Counted from the stretch's first letter, positions 1-12,266 are shown. The stretch is DNA of 64,000 nucleotides from Capitulum mitella (GCA_030062745.1 CP099840.1:7932138-7996137), one strand, 5' to 3'. Program-made: numbers and translations. Notes: generated from the sequence alone by a model not told the origin.

Positions 1-66
1 TCCCTCTCTCTCTTTCCCTTTCTCTCCTCCCATCCTCTCTCTCTCTCTCCCCCTCTCTCTCTCTCT
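1..66. repeat. CT-rich microsatellite
   Basis: Imperfect (CT)n with TTTCCC and CCCC interruptions fills the left edge of the window and may continue beyond it. It is a simple-sequence repeat with no coding meaning. Confidence 0.9.
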
Positions 67-843
67 ATTCCTCTTCTAGTTTATATGATGCCAGCAGACC
101 TCCTCGGAAATATGGGGAACAATTTGCATATTTCATATCATGATCACCGCAGTACATCGTTCCTATCCCAACATGCTTTGTTCGGATCCGATAGTTAATT
201 ACGCCATTCTATTGTTTCCTTAACAAAACAAAACCCACGAGTAAACAAAAGTCAGCCCGTACTCACAAAGGCCGAATAGAATCTGAGGAATTGGGCGGGC
301 CTGACCCTTGAACCACCACAATATCAGATTATTTAGGGATTGGTCAAAATCAGGTGGGGATGGGGCAATGCGATATCTCTCCTCTTTCATTTCATGTACT
401 CTGAAACACAGCGTCAGTTCTCATAGGAGACATGAGACATTCTGGGTCCTTTTCATCTGAAACCATTGTCTTAAATTCATTCAACTTTGAACTGATCGCG
501 ATATAATGCCGTGAGGGCTCAAAAATAGAATGGAGTACTGCAAAATATAAGCCTCTGTAGGTGTGACAAAGTATCCAAAATTTACGAAGATGCCAGAAGA
601 ACTTATGCTTAAAGGCTCGAAGTAAGACAAGGCAGACGGCTCGCTGATGCCAAGCTCTAGGCGTCGGATTTGAAAAGAAGGGGGCTTCAAATAATGTCCC
701 TAATCAAATTTGTCTCTCCGCCTTCGGCCTCGTTATTTTCGCTCCCAACCAGAAACATGGGCTGATTAGTATAAAATCAATTAGTCTGGGCATTCCAGTG
801 CAGCTATCGAACGACGAGCCGACAATCAATAACTATAGGCCAG
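67..843. other. AT-rich non-coding DNA
   Basis: No exon, RNA gene or repeat family could be recognised. The right part (about 700-843) has several AATTAG/GATTAG words (for example ATCAATTAG at 776-784) and runs into duplicated element 1, so it may be the left shoulder of the same regulatory module. A similar ATCAATTAG lies upstream of copy B at 32961-32969, but with about 95 bp different spacing. Confidence 0.5.
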
Positions 844-1086
844 CGATCAACCATCCAGCTAAACGCTCCTGTCCAGATTTATCAAACAATAATGGGCCAC
901 TCCAGCTCGTGTCCTGGTTCTTCCTCAGTACCACGGTAAGCCACATTGCGCTGATTGTAATTTCACCGGCCTGTGGACAGAAGAAGTCATGAATGGAAAT
1001 GAATGAAATTATGTCCATTTATCACGCGAAAGCCGGACGAGGCATTGCGTAAACATTGGGGTCAAAGAGCGACCGGTGGCGCCCAA
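844..1086. promoter_or_regulatory. Duplicated non-coding element 1, copy A (candidate enhancer)
   Basis: This block aligns collinearly with 33124-33366 at an offset of about 32,280. Matching blocks are CGATCAACCAT (844; copy B CGATCATCCAT), TTATCAAAC then TAATGG (879-895), CTGATTGTAA before CGGCC (951), CATGAAT (988), TGTCCATTTATCAC (1012-1025), CATTGCGTAAACATTGGGG followed by TCA (1043-1064), and GCGCCCA near 1080. The right 97 bp look about three-quarters identical by eye. No frame is conserved between the copies, so I infer a regulatory rather than coding role. The core contains a forkhead-type GTAAACA and a nuclear-receptor-like GGGGTCA word. Orientation and target gene are unknown. Confidence 0.65.
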
Positions 1087-1104
1087 CATCGCGGCTTCTT
1101 TGGA

Positions 1105-1117
1105 GGGGGGGGGGGGG
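1105..1117. repeat. Poly-G run (13 G)
   Basis: Uninterrupted G homopolymer just after element 1 copy A. It is one of at least thirteen G/C runs of 9-15 bases in the window. Confidence 0.9.
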
Positions 1118-1586
1118 ACGAAGGATATGAAAAATACCCTAACGACGTGTCTCAGGGAAGCGATTCGTGCACCAGATCTGACCTTCATATATTCGCTTGC
1201 TCACAACTGGATGTTCGAGACTTTTAATGTAGTTTGTCTACGGATTATCACGACCTGCTTGCTTTGCAGGTATGAAGTTGTGGGAAAGAATGTGTGAGAC
1301 ACAGAGATTGGTGCGCGTACTGCCCAGTGCCAATGTGATGAGCTTTGTAATGCGCTTCCGCTAGAAACTGCAACCGGACTGTAAATCTACACAGAACCTT
1401 CGGATCGGCGAAGCGTCCTCTCAGGTTGGTCCAAACAACTCACGCTCTTCCACAGGACTGCGCACCGTTTACTGGGAACAGGGCAGCCTACATCGACCAG
1501 GACATCACCACGCTCTGTATCACATTTCAGGTCGCCGTGTTTCTGTTTCTGACCGATGGACCGGACTACGCGCCTCGCTCAAAACC
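1118..1586. other. Unremarkable non-coding DNA
   Basis: I see no supported gene, repeat or conserved element in this stretch. Confidence 0.5.
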
Positions 1587-1890
1587 TTGGCCGGCGCTGT
1601 GGAGAAGAGGCGTACTCGGCCGGTACTGCGGAGACGAGGAGTCCGTAGCAGACGCTGTGAAGAGGCATTCTCGGCCGGATCTGTGGAGAGAAGGCGTACT
1701 CGGCCGATGCCGTGAAGACGTGTCCTCGGCCTGCTCTGTGGAGAGGAAGTGTCTTCAGCTGACGCGGTGGACAGGAGATATCTTCGGCCTGTCCTGTGAA
1801 GAAGAGGTCTCCTCGGCCTGCTCTGTGGAAAGGAAGTGCACTCGGCCGACGCTGTGGAGAGGAGGTGTCCTCGGCGAGCTGTGAAGAGGT
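1587..1890. repeat. Degenerate ~29-bp tandem repeat
   Basis: About ten diverged copies of a unit with the pattern CTCGGCC...CTGTGGAGAGGAAG. The CTCGGC word recurs at spacings of mostly 26-30 bp, or double that (1615, 1670, 1699, 1725, 1782, 1812, 1841, 1870). Several overlapping open frames on both strands here are by-products of the repeat. Confidence 0.75.
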
Positions 1891-2300
1891 GTGGGAGGAC
1901 GGCTGGTCCCCGGCAGCAGTGGGCCACCCAGGGCGGTCCGGAGGGCTGGACGCTGTCCGGAGAATGTCGTCCTTTATGGCTGGTGGGGCCCACACCTGCG
2001 CCGTGCGCGCCACTTTATCGCGGCCGGGAATGCGATATCAGGCGATAGACTCGGATCAGCACGCTGATAAAAACGCGTCGTAACGCGTCTGAGCGCGTCG
2101 CGGCTCGTCGTACGGGCGAGATTGGCCTCGTTCTGTTGGATTTACGAGCGACTGGACGTCGGAGATGACGTCCGGCTGGTAATGGCAGGTAACGCCGCCC
2201 AGGTGATTTACCGGCTGCGCTGGCGGCACACTGGCCGGCTGATCGATAAAAACTGACCCCGGCTGTTCAGCCCTCAACTGCCGACCGGCTTCGAGCAGAC
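1891..2300. other. CpG-rich non-coding island
   Basis: GC-rich sequence with no CpG depletion and with short AT words (GCGATATCAGGCGATAG, GATAAAAAC, GATCGATAAAAAC). It could be regulatory, but I find no second copy or gene structure to support that. Confidence 0.3.
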
Positions 2301-2311
2301 GACGTCACAGG

Positions 2312-2512
2312 GGGCCGACGCAGAGGACCGACACGTAGAGGTCGGCACAGAAGGGGCCGACACAGAGGCTGACGCAGAGGACCGATACAGAGGCTGAATA
2401 GAGCCGACACGGAGGGCCGACACAGAGGCCGACAGATATGGCCGATAATGAGACTGGTACATATGGCCGATACAGAGGGCCGACACGAAAGGCGACAAAG
2501 AGGGCCGACATT
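2312..2512. repeat. Degenerate ~15-bp tandem repeat
   Basis: Many imperfect copies of GGCCGACACAGAGGC. The serine/cysteine/proline-rich frames on the minus strand come from this repeat. Confidence 0.75.
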
Positions 2513-3141
2513 TCGGATTGACAGCGGTGACAGCTTTTTGAGAGACTGAAAATCTTGTTGATGGTGGTGGAAACATAGCAGTGTGGTCAGAATCTTTTCG
2601 TGATTATTAAAGCTAATTGCCAAGCTTAAGTAGGTTAACCCGCGCAGTGGAAGGAGGTTTCGTACTGACGCGCACTGGAAGGGGCCTAAAAGTGCCCCCG
2701 GATCTCGGCAACGAAAAGAGCTAGAGACATGAAATTTTACTGCACAGGGTGGGGCCATAACGATTTACATTATGTGTAGTTTTTATGGCCCTAGATTGAT
2801 ATTTTTAAGGTCAAATGGAGTGGAAAAGGTCAATTTTGAACACTTTCTCGGTCCGCACAGGCCATTTCGTACAGCTTTTGGAAAGGAACGGGAAAAGGGT
2901 GTTTGTTTAGCCGTTAAAGCGTACAATAACTTCCATTCATTTGGTGTCTTGACTGAGGATTTTGGGTTGAGGTCATGCCAAGTCATTGACCTATGGCGTC
3001 ATTTTTTCATCTTTTGCAAATCAGGTTTCGAACAACACGGGACAGTTTGAGAGTAAATGAGGGCTCAGTATGTACGTTTTGGCATATTTTCAGTGAAGTT
3101 AGCCAAAATCGGTACATTTGGCCACTTCCAGCGTTTATACT

Positions 3142-3145
<4 letters not shown>

Positions 3146-3176
<31 letters not shown>
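3146..3176. repeat. (TA)n microsatellite
   Basis: About 15 uninterrupted TA dinucleotides at the start of the 153-bp repeat block. Weak TATG.TATA variants continue to about 3190 and reappear within later repeat units. Confidence 0.95.
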
Positions 3177-3182
<6 letters not shown>

Positions 3183-3189
3183 GCGTATA

Positions 3190-3645
3190 TACATTCCAGT
3201 ATCAATCTGCCAAACGTGTTTTATTAGGGTCTTTGAATGCATATTTCATACAAATCGACATATTAAAAAGCAAATCTGGACCAGGTCACAAAAATGCTGC
3301 CCTTGACCTTTGATGGCCTTGACCTGAAATGACTGATATATATGTATGTGTATCGATGCGCGCACATTTGTTTTTATTAGGACCTTTAAATGCATATTTC
3401 ATACAGATCGACATGTCGCAGCACAAATCTGGGCCAGGTTACAAGATATTTGACGTTGACTTTTAATGATCTTGACCCGCACTGACCTTGGTATACATAA
3501 GCGTATTAATGTGCGCACACGTGTTTTTATTAGGGTTTTTGAATGCATATTTCATGCAAATTGGCATGTTGCAAAGCAAATCTGAATCACGTCGCAAGCT
3601 GTTTGAACTTGACCTTTGATGACCTTGACCCTTATTGACTCTGGC
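3190..3645. repeat. 153-bp tandem repeat, about 3 copies
   Basis: The landmark ATTAGG occurs at 3223, 3376 and 3529, an exact 153-bp period. Each unit contains ATGCATATTTCAT, an AAATCTGG/AAATCTGA word, and ends in TGACCTTGACC-type pentamers. The units differ by many substitutions but keep the period, so the array is old but not shuffled. It lies inside the candidate TIR element at 2625-3960. Confidence 0.85.
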
Positions 3646-3960
3646 TGTGGTCTTGGCACATCCATCACTTATGCCCGAATGACATCGCCTGATTGTGTTC
3701 AAACGGTAGTCTTAGGTAGAACGTTAGTTCTTTCACAAAGTTCCCATTTGTCAGCGACAACCGTCGTTTTCGTCATGTTTGCCTGACTTCAAATGCTTGA
3801 AACTTCAAGAAATCCGATTTCCGACTTTTTGTCATTCGACGAGGTACTAAATTGCCATAAATGTCGCAAAGTAGCAGCAACCAGCTCCGATCTGTTCTCT
3901 AGATATTCAAGAAAAACAGGTGGGAGGCACACAAAGACCCCCTTCCAGTGCGCGCGTTGA

Positions 3961-5385
3961 AATCAAACGTTTAACTGCTACTCGATCCAAATGAAACATT
4001 TGAAGACTGTAAAGCACAAAAGGTTGTGTAAGCATTTAATTATCCATCCAGTGCATGCCAATCGGCACCTGTTCTAATTGTAACGCGTGTTTTTGCGCAT
4101 TTTTTCTCTTTCTGTTATATTTCATTTATGATTTCGCAGCTGAACATTTACATCTTTCCAGAATGAAAATGGATTCCAGTGCGTGAATATTTTATTTCGG
4201 GAGACTACGTCCAATTGAGTTTCTCCGCCCTTAATGCTCTGCAGTAAGTTCTGCCATCTGTTTCATACCAATTACTCTGCGATAAAAGGAGGCAGGCCCG
4301 GCTGGTAACTTGATAACGAACGAGGAAGTAACAGTCAGTACGTGACGGGCTGGAATGAGGAACCGCTCGACAGTCAATCCTTTTGAGATTGACCGTCGAC
4401 GAAGTCACATACATAAGCGCAGAAGCTTACGAGCGGAAAGAACAGTCTTTTCTGGGGTTGTGTCCAATGCCTGCGGTACCAATTTTCTTCTACGCTTATT
4501 GCAGCATAATGGTACACATTACAAGATATTGGGTTGTCTTAATGGATACACTTCACTGCCGTACTATGACAATAAAAATTACTGGAATCTATGCACTTAG
4601 CAGTTAACACAAACAAGGTACTCAAGGTTGCCCTTGTTTCAGACCGGAATTATGCATATATAAGATACCATTTCAAAAACGAAATTTGCCCATTCGTATA
4701 CACGTGGACTCATAAATATATGAAAAAACTGCCCTCGCATGATTACTTGATGAATCAAGTGTCTGACTGAGTGATAACGGGATGGAGACTCGCGATTTCC
4801 CGTCTTAAGCTGACATCACTGGAAAACGGCCGATGAATTTGAACCTCCCTTGAACCCCCTATACTTTCCCACGTTTCCTCAATGCAGCTGGCATGCAACT
4901 GGCGTGGCGACTCTATTTATTTATATGTGCATGAAATTGGAGGAACGGGTTCATATCACATATTGACCATTGTTTTCCTTTCTTACTGGTACTCCAGATG
5001 CCTTGTGTTGAGATCCGGGAAGATAACAGAAACATGTCGACAAGAGAGCTCAGAGATGTTGTCCAGCAGAGACGGAGATAGCTTTGACACATCGCAATAT
5101 CTGCGCATGAAAACACAATAGGGCTTAGCACATTGTCATGTTTCCAGTTGCATACCTGGTAGCCTCACGCAGCACATCTTCGTTCAAACCTTCACGACAT
5201 ACGCGGATACGAATATTTACATCAAATCATGAAGACCCACAGCATGACGGATCGTCGCACAGCACTGATGCGCGAGTCTTGATCGGTTCGTGGTTAGCTG
5301 CATGTGTCAAATGCAGTCTGTTGAAAGCTGTTATAGTGCGCCGCAATGCACGTGCAACGAGATGAGTGAGTTTGATGGCGAACAA
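3961..5385. other. AT-rich non-coding DNA
   Basis: I found no convincing exon, RNA gene or repeat. The open frames are short, lack neighbouring splice signals, and match no family I recognise. Confidence 0.5.
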
Positions 5386-5428
5386 GAGCACAGCTATGCA
5401 AAGATTTAGATCTTTGATAGCTGTGCTC
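5386..5428. repeat. Near-perfect hairpin / inverted repeat
   Basis: The arms GAGCACAGCTAT and CAAAGAT on the left pair fully with ATCTTTG and ATAGCTGTGCTC on the right. One bulged G (5398) separates the two left arm blocks, and TTAG forms a 4-nt loop. This gives a 19-bp stem, and weaker pairing (CAAG/CTTG) extends it. It is too short for a typical pre-miRNA and has no obvious transposon ends. Confidence 0.85.
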
Positions 5429-7281
5429 CTTGAGGCCAATTATGACAACCCTAAAACATTCGCACATGTGCTATGCATCAAGTGATACCCATTTCTGCAT
5501 TTCTGGAACCCAGATTGCGCCACGTTTAGGGTGAAGTGTACGTATATTCACTTGGAAAACGTCCAAACGGCATACTGTCGATCTTTGAAATACGGTGCGA
5601 GGATATCCCAGTGGTCTTAGCAAAGTTTATTATAATATACATATGCAGGTACGCTATGATGCACCTTTTCTTGCACTATATTTTTGAGATTAAATCTAAT
5701 ATGCTGAAGACGTACATGCATGTATATTTAATGTGCGCTGGTAAGGATGCACGCAACAAAGGCATTTGTACATTTTTCTATGGCAGAATTCTAAGCCGAT
5801 CAGGGGTAAACATGGATATTTACAGGCAATAGGCGTAAAAGTGGTTCCATGAAGTACAAGTCTTCTGAAAACTATGGTAAAAGACTGTGCCATACGATTT
5901 CCTACTCGGTTTAAAGAATCCTTGGGATTTCGTCTGCGTTTATCAAAATTCTATCGCTAAATACAACACGTTCCAGTCGTACCAAACTCCTGCCAGGACA
6001 ACAGCGTCATCAGCCATCTTTGCACGCGGGCATTGTCAGACATGATAAAAGTCAGATGCTGCTCGTTTATCTCCTGCGTCAATCTGTGCATGTCTGAGCC
6101 ATGTAAGCCGCCTTAACGGACGGCGGAATCGGCAGTTACACTGCTCAGAGGCTGCTCAACAGTAGCGTCCATAACGACGTGGAAATAAACAGGAAACAAC
6201 AGGAATCAGGCCCCTGAAGCCACTTGTCACATCAAAGGTATCGTAACGTAACATTGACGGGACAGGGAATTATTCAGGGCTATGTGTGGGCTGCCTCCTC
6301 TGAGTGCGAGGCAGCATGTGCCTCACAATAGTTAGGCGATGATGCCATGAACTACTTTCCGCGGATCGGCGCTTATAGACGGCTTAAAATGTTGCGAACT
6401 TAAAAATCAGGAATATTGCGCTATTCTTTCGATATGGAAAGGGAGTAAACATGGCTGACGTGTGATACACATTTTTTTTTTAATCGAGGCAGGGTCGTAC
6501 CAACTCCACAGAGCCAGGTAGACGCTGTCTGTGCTGATTCGCCGCCGCCCGGTTTGCTTAGCAAACACCTGGCCGTCGGGCAGGACCCGTGTTTTCGCCC
6601 CCGCCCCACTTGTGCGTGCTTTTGGCGCCGCTGAATGGTGGCGAACCGTGGATTTCGTTTGATTTCGAGGAGGGGAACGCCCCTGGTCGTTCAGCCCCAG
6701 CGGCCGGTCGGACACAGTCCTCGACATGCCCGGCACATGTGAATAACTGATTAACGATAGAGATAAGAGGCCTCCGAGGCGGGACGGAGGACTTTGTTGT
6801 GCGAATCCGGTGGGCCACGTTCTGATTCTTGGAATGCAGTCAGACCTCCCACCGTGTCCCTCCGCCCTGATACAAAATACGGACAGAAATCATGTTTTCA
6901 AGACAAGGATGAACGCAGCATCGCACCACCACGTTGATCTAGGATGAAACAGAGAAATATACGTTTCAAGTCACCCGTATGCGTGAGAAATATTGCGGCA
7001 GGAGGCCAAATCTTCGTTTTCTTCAACCGGCAGCGCTTCCCCATCTATCAAAAGATGAGCTAAGGTGAGCCAAGAAATTCATTCGCCCTGACGGTCCAAC
7101 TACAATGGGTCGCTTCAGCTCGTACGGCCAGGAATCCATCTGGCGAGAATCGAGGCGTCCTCGCCGCTATTTTTTCGCCGGCTCTTGGCGCCCCTCTGTT
7201 TTTCTGATGTTTGGACAACGGCGGTGTATCATCTGTCTATTTCTGGCCGGCGGCGCGGCCGTCTCCGCCGGCCGCGGCAGG
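5429..7281. other. Non-coding DNA with a GC-rich patch
   Basis: Mostly featureless. A GC-rich patch at about 6530-6830 includes TTGCTTAGCAA (an imperfect palindrome) and GATTAACGATAGAGATAAG. The T-run at 6472-6481 is simple sequence. No gene is supported. Confidence 0.4.
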
Positions 7282-7737
7282 GCCGGGCGATTGTACCGCA
7301 GCAGGGCCGGGCGATTGTACCGCGGCAGCGCCGGGCGATTGTACCGAGGCAGGGCCGGGCGATTGTACCGCGGCAGCGCCGGGCGATTGTACCGCGGCAG
7401 GGCCGGGCGATTGTACCGCGGCAGCGCCGGGCGATTGTACCGAGGCAGGGCCGGGCGATTGTACCGAGGCAGGGCCGGGCGATTGTACCGCGGCAGCGCC
7501 GGGCGATTGTACCGAGGCAGGGCCGGGCGATTGTACCGCGGCAGCGCCGGGCGATTGTACCGCGGCAGGGCCGGGCGATTGTACCGCAGCAGGGCCGGGC
7601 GATTGTACCGCGGCAGCGCCGGGCGATTGTACCGAGGCAGGGCCGGGCGATTGTACCGCGGCAGCGCCGGGCGATTGTACCGCGGCAGCGCCGGGCGATT
7701 GTACCGCAGCAGGGCCGGGCGATTGTACCGCGGCAGT
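7282..7737. repeat. 24-bp minisatellite, 19 units
   Basis: Unit GCCGGGCGATTGTACCG plus (C/A)(G/A)GCAG(G/C), strictly 24 bp, from 7282 with the last unit starting at 7714. Units differ only at the CGCGG/CGAGG/CGCAG and G/C positions. Because 24 is divisible by three, all six frames stay open across the array. This accounts for the 200-300-codon frames seen here, with 8-residue periodic translations such as GRAGRLYR. I do not consider them genes. Confidence 0.95.
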
Positions 7738-7741
7738 ACCG

Positions 7742-8004
7742 TCCGCTGACGCCGGCCGCAGCAGGGCCGGGCGGTTGTACCGCGGCAGGGCGGAGCGACT
7801 GTACCGCGGCAGTACCATCCGCTGACGCCGGCCGCGGCAGTGGCGGGCGACTGTACCGAGGCAGCACTGTCCGCTGACGCCGGCCGCGGCAGTGGCGGAC
7901 GACTGTACCGAGGCAGCACTGTCCGCTGACGCCGGCCGCGGCAGTGGCGGACGACTGTACCGCAGCAGGGCCGGGCGACTGTACCGCGGCAGCACTGTCC
8001 GCTG
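7742..8004. repeat. 52/76-bp higher-order extension of the minisatellite
   Basis: TCCGCTGACG recurs at 7742, 7818, 7870 and 7922, and TCCGCTGAG at 7998. The spacings are 76, 52, 52 and 76, and 76 equals 52 plus one 24-bp unit. The core GGGCGACTGTACCG is the same as in the adjoining 24-bp array, so a new spacer was captured and amplified together with it. Confidence 0.9.
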
Positions 8005-11000
8005 AGCACGCGGCCGCGCCGGCGCCCGACCGCTGCCGGCCTCCGTGGTACACTGGCCAGGACAAGGCAGCAGCGGGGTGTTCACAGCCCCGGCGGTGAC
8101 TTCACGGGGGGAGCTGACCCGACCCGGGCACCAGCGAGTCTTCACAGTCCCGGAGGTACACGCTGATCACTGATCAGGGGCCGGGTGGCGGTGGCATCTT
8201 CAGACTCCTGCACGCGGCGCGGGCAGCTTCAATGCTGCGACACCCCGGAGCACTGCTCCCCTAACCGCGGAACCGGGGGGGGGGGCGTAATAGGGCGTCT
8301 GAGGCACGTCGCCGCCGACGGGCCAGAACGGACGGGGGACAGCCGGCACCGAGCTGGCCGCCTCCCCTTACTCTCGGCCACAAAGACGCTCTGTCGGCGC
8401 CGCCACGGACGCGCGCATACCGCGAGAGCGGACGATCTCCGATTCGGCGCAGCGTACAGGAGCCCATGAACGGAGCAAACAGTGCGGCGTCACGCCCAGC
8501 GAAATGAATGCATGGTTTCCAGGTGCATTACAGGTCCCGAAAAAGTGAAAACAGTCAGTGATGTGTTCCAACTACACTGCAATGTTAAATGGTCCTAGAT
8601 GGCCAAAGACATCGGCAAAAGAGCACGAGTCAGGATTGTTTTGCCTAACATGCAGGCAGTCAGAAGATTTCATTAAACGTATTACAACCTTCAGGTTGAG
8701 GTTTCGTAATCAGGAACTAGACGACTGTCTGCTTGCGTGGCTTGACTCGTTCGATGTTCTGTATTTGAAACCAGACTGAAACACACATCTTTGCATCGGG
8801 TGTTTTTTTTTAATCAGGATGCAACGCTTTTTCCTTTGGCGTCCGACAGTTCTCGGTTATCAGCTGATACAGCCCTTTGATCTTGGACATGGCGTTTTGC
8901 GTAATTTTCGACAGATGTGGCAATTAACTGCGGACCACATATTGCGGAATGGTTCAATTAAAGTTTGCGGAATGACCATAGCTGCTCACAGGACACCCAA
9001 AAAGTTTCTAATGGCTCGTCGTAGAAGCGGAGATGTACGTGAGGACGGGTAGCGACGCTGGCCGGCTGACCGGACAGCGGCCCGATTACCGCGGGACGCC
9101 GTTAACCGTCAGTCGGGGGCGCTGACGGACGGCTGCCCCGCTCAGAAGTGGCGTCAGGCCGCTGCCGGCCCGACGGCGGCCGATGCGGCTGCTGCAAATG
9201 ACGCCCGCCGACGGGCCGTCCGCTTTGTCTGGCGTCTCGCGCTGAGAGTTGAGGCACGCCGGCCATCCGACGGCGCCGGACGGGCCAGGCAGCCCCGGAC
9301 AGAGGACCGGTCCGGCTGCCACAGACCGTGTCGCCACCCTCTCCCCGCCAACGGGCCGTCAGACGGGCCGCGACCGCTCCCCTGGCCGGAGGACAGGTCA
9401 GCTGACGAGCCTCACAGTCACCAGCGCCGAGTGGAGCTCCGAGCCGAGAGGTAATCCTTCCCTAATGCCGGGGGCGTCTCGGATGTATGGAAAATATCGC
9501 CGAGAAAGAATTGGGCAGCTGGCGAGGGAAATCTATCACTGGGGAATCACCCTCTGTATTGACAGCGAGCGGGGAGGTTAAATTTAAACCTAAATGACGC
9601 CTGGGTCGACAGGAGGAATCATTATTCCAAACAAAGGCACTCCCAGTCATGAGAAGACCGCCCGACACTCGACGACCAGAACAATGACGTGGTTTTGCCT
9701 GCAGCAGCCTCTGAAATAGGCCTACCGGAATGACTGATATTGCTGTTTGTGGGTGCTTCCGGGTTTTGGCAAAATGAGACGAAGGATTCCAGCGTTGTAC
9801 GCAAGGTAACGATTGTCCTTACAGTGAGGTTTGGTTAACATTGTATTCACAGCTTGTCACAGTTTCTGCTTCTGACTAGTACGGTTTGTCACGTGTTCAG
9901 GCTTATGATGTAAGGGCATTTGATGGAGTGATTCCCCATCTTCCGGTTACCAGAGCATTTTCCTCCTTCTATCTGAAAACAAATGCATTTCCGCAATTCA
10001 AACGACGAAAGATTGCTCACCCACCGGAGCCTTCAGCAGACTAATGATTTGTACTCAGTGTCGAAATCAGAGTCGCAGTTCAGTTCAGAACCCAAGCAGG
10101 CGGTTCAAGACATCATCAAGATGTAAACTGCCTTGGATGCGCATTCCAGCAATTGAATAATCGTCAAAATAAACAAGTGTGATAAATAAATTTGCTACCG
10201 GTTTTCCTTTGGGAACATTTTTAATCCTAAAAATCATCAATTTGCATCATAAAGTCAAACTGCATTATGCCCAGACTTTTGAACTTACTGGTCGTCCTGA
10301 TGCGAAATGCGTTAGAATCGTACGGAGAGCTTAATAATGTGCTTTTTCTCTTTGCTTATGCGGTACTTGAGATCTCAAAATCACATCATAACGGACTTCG
10401 GCAAAGACGAACGTCTAAATGAAAAGGAGGTACTTTGTGCTGGACCAAGGTCAATGTAGATCACTTATAACCCCACGCAAGGCCATCATAAGTCAAATTT
10501 ATATAACTGCGAGTGCTTATGTCATAATATTGGTTAATGCTACCAGTCTAACTTTTCTGGTGCAAATTCGAGGCATCTAATGAAGTTTTGTGTTAATGGA
10601 GTTTTTGGAGTTATAGGAGTTATATGCAGAATTAATGTTATATAGTAATATATGACGTTTAGCTTCTATATTATTAGGACCGCACAACCTGGGTTGACAT
10701 ATCACCATTTCCATTAATATCCGTGTATTGACGTCCTATGCATACACTTTTACGCATTTTGGCTTTCAAATGACTGTATTCTCTGATTTACACAAAACAA
10801 GCGGCTCGCCCCCAAATTGGTCAAACGTTAACTTTGACGTGACTTGTAACTGGATATATAGTATTGGGATATAAAATGTGATATTTCCTGGGTTGCAATA
10901 TAATGACAATGGATCAAGGACTTTGGATCAGGCGAATCGGTCCATTGGTTGTGGAGTTATTGCGTGGGAATGTCTGACTTCCAAGCCTGGGAAATGGAAG

Positions 11001-12265
11001 TTTGCAAAATATTTAAACAACTGCCGGCTTAACTTCATTACCAGACAGTTACAGTTTCAAACTGGCCATATTTCCGTCTTTCCCGGACTGACATCTTTCC
11101 AGTGCGATCAAGCCATTTACAGAGATATGGCATTTTGTCCAGAGCTTCAGCGTCACGTGCCCACGCGCCACGCGCCCTCGGCGCCGAGTCCGTTTTTATG
11201 ACGTCTGCTGGGGAGATTGCCGAGGAGGCGTGAGTAACAAAAAACACCGCCACAACCGAACTCGTCCGGCTGTACCGTGCTCCAGGGCGGAGACCGGCGC
11301 CAGAGGTATGTGAAGAGAACTGATGCATGAAAGAGGAGACCCAGCAAGCTTTTTCAGCGAAGCCTCCGTGACTGGGAACTAAACGGCCACCTTCCTGATC
11401 ATGTCGATGTAATCGCTCCCACCGTTCAGAATGTAAATACGCTCTCTAATTTTTGTGCATAAATACGAGATGCGCACGACCCAGGACATCCATTTAAAGG
11501 GTGTAATTGGTAGGAGGGAAATGTTAATATGATACGATAGTGGGTGGAATCGAACATGAAGTTACGACCTAGCTCGCCGGAAAAGACGCTCCTTTGCCTT
11601 CGGGTTTACTACAAACCATGAATACAAAGAACGCTTCGTGAGCTGTGGACGATACAAACCTCATGCGCATACATCATCCAAGTAGTTCTCACATCCTGTC
11701 TAATTTGACTAACTCTTCATTTACCAAGGTTTTTGTAATCATTATTTCTGCTCCACATGCCGAACTAATAATTGAAAATCCCCAAAACGAGTTGGTCTTC
11801 CTGCGTTTCCACAGAGGTCCCCAGACACTTTCTCGTGAAATGTGCGGCAGGATGGGAAAATTACAGGATATTTTTACACGAACCACCATCTGTGACACAC
11901 AGAAGGCATGAACTGTATCTGACAAACCAGCCCACAACAGATTTTACCCAGCACGTTCAGAAGAGTGGCTCTTACTCTGGTGCCAGAATGTTTGCAGACA
12001 ATAAAAACTACCAGATTACCTTCAGATTTTGTTTTTCACCAGACGAACTTTGTTGAACGCGATGACAGTGTTGACTGGACTGTTTTCCGTAATTCCAGGC
12101 TCCGTGGCCGGCGCCGGCCTGGCGGGGCGAGTGTCCGGCCGAGCTGACCGGTGGACTGGCGTTCTCACGGACCGGCGGGGAGGCGCTGGCCCGGTCGTGC
12201 TCTGCTCTGTACAAATTGTTTGAAATAATGTATAAAAACGATTTTCATAAAATAGCATATATATG

Positions 12266-12266
<1 letters not shown>
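8005..12266. other. Mixed non-coding DNA with CpG islands
   Basis: CpG-rich islands at about 8005-8480, 9040-9600 and 11150-11300 are separated by AT-rich DNA (9800-11050 is especially AT-rich). At 8163-8177 is the inverted repeat CTGATCACTGATCAG, and at 8275-8285 a G11 run. The island at 9040-9600 ends with a near-palindrome AGGTTAAATTTAAACCT. No splice-bounded coding frame was found. Confidence 0.4.

Larger units (their letters stand above)
2625..3960. mobile_element. Possible TIR-bounded non-autonomous element
   Basis: A perfect 16-bp inverted repeat, CGCGCACTGGAAGGGG at 2669-2684 and its reverse complement at 3939-3954, encloses about 1.25 kb. The left side begins TTAACCC (about 2627) and carries a second, direct, diverged copy of the motif (CGCGCAGTGGAAGGAGG at 2641). 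The interior holds a (TA)n run and a 153-bp tandem repeat rich in GACCTTGACC. No transposase is visible. The outer ends are uncertain and no target-site duplication is confirmed. Confidence 0.4.

Noticed and set aside
7105-8145. Several overlapping 200-300-codon frames on both strands
   Set aside because: They are produced by the 24-bp repeat, whose unit is eight codons and lacks stops in all frames.
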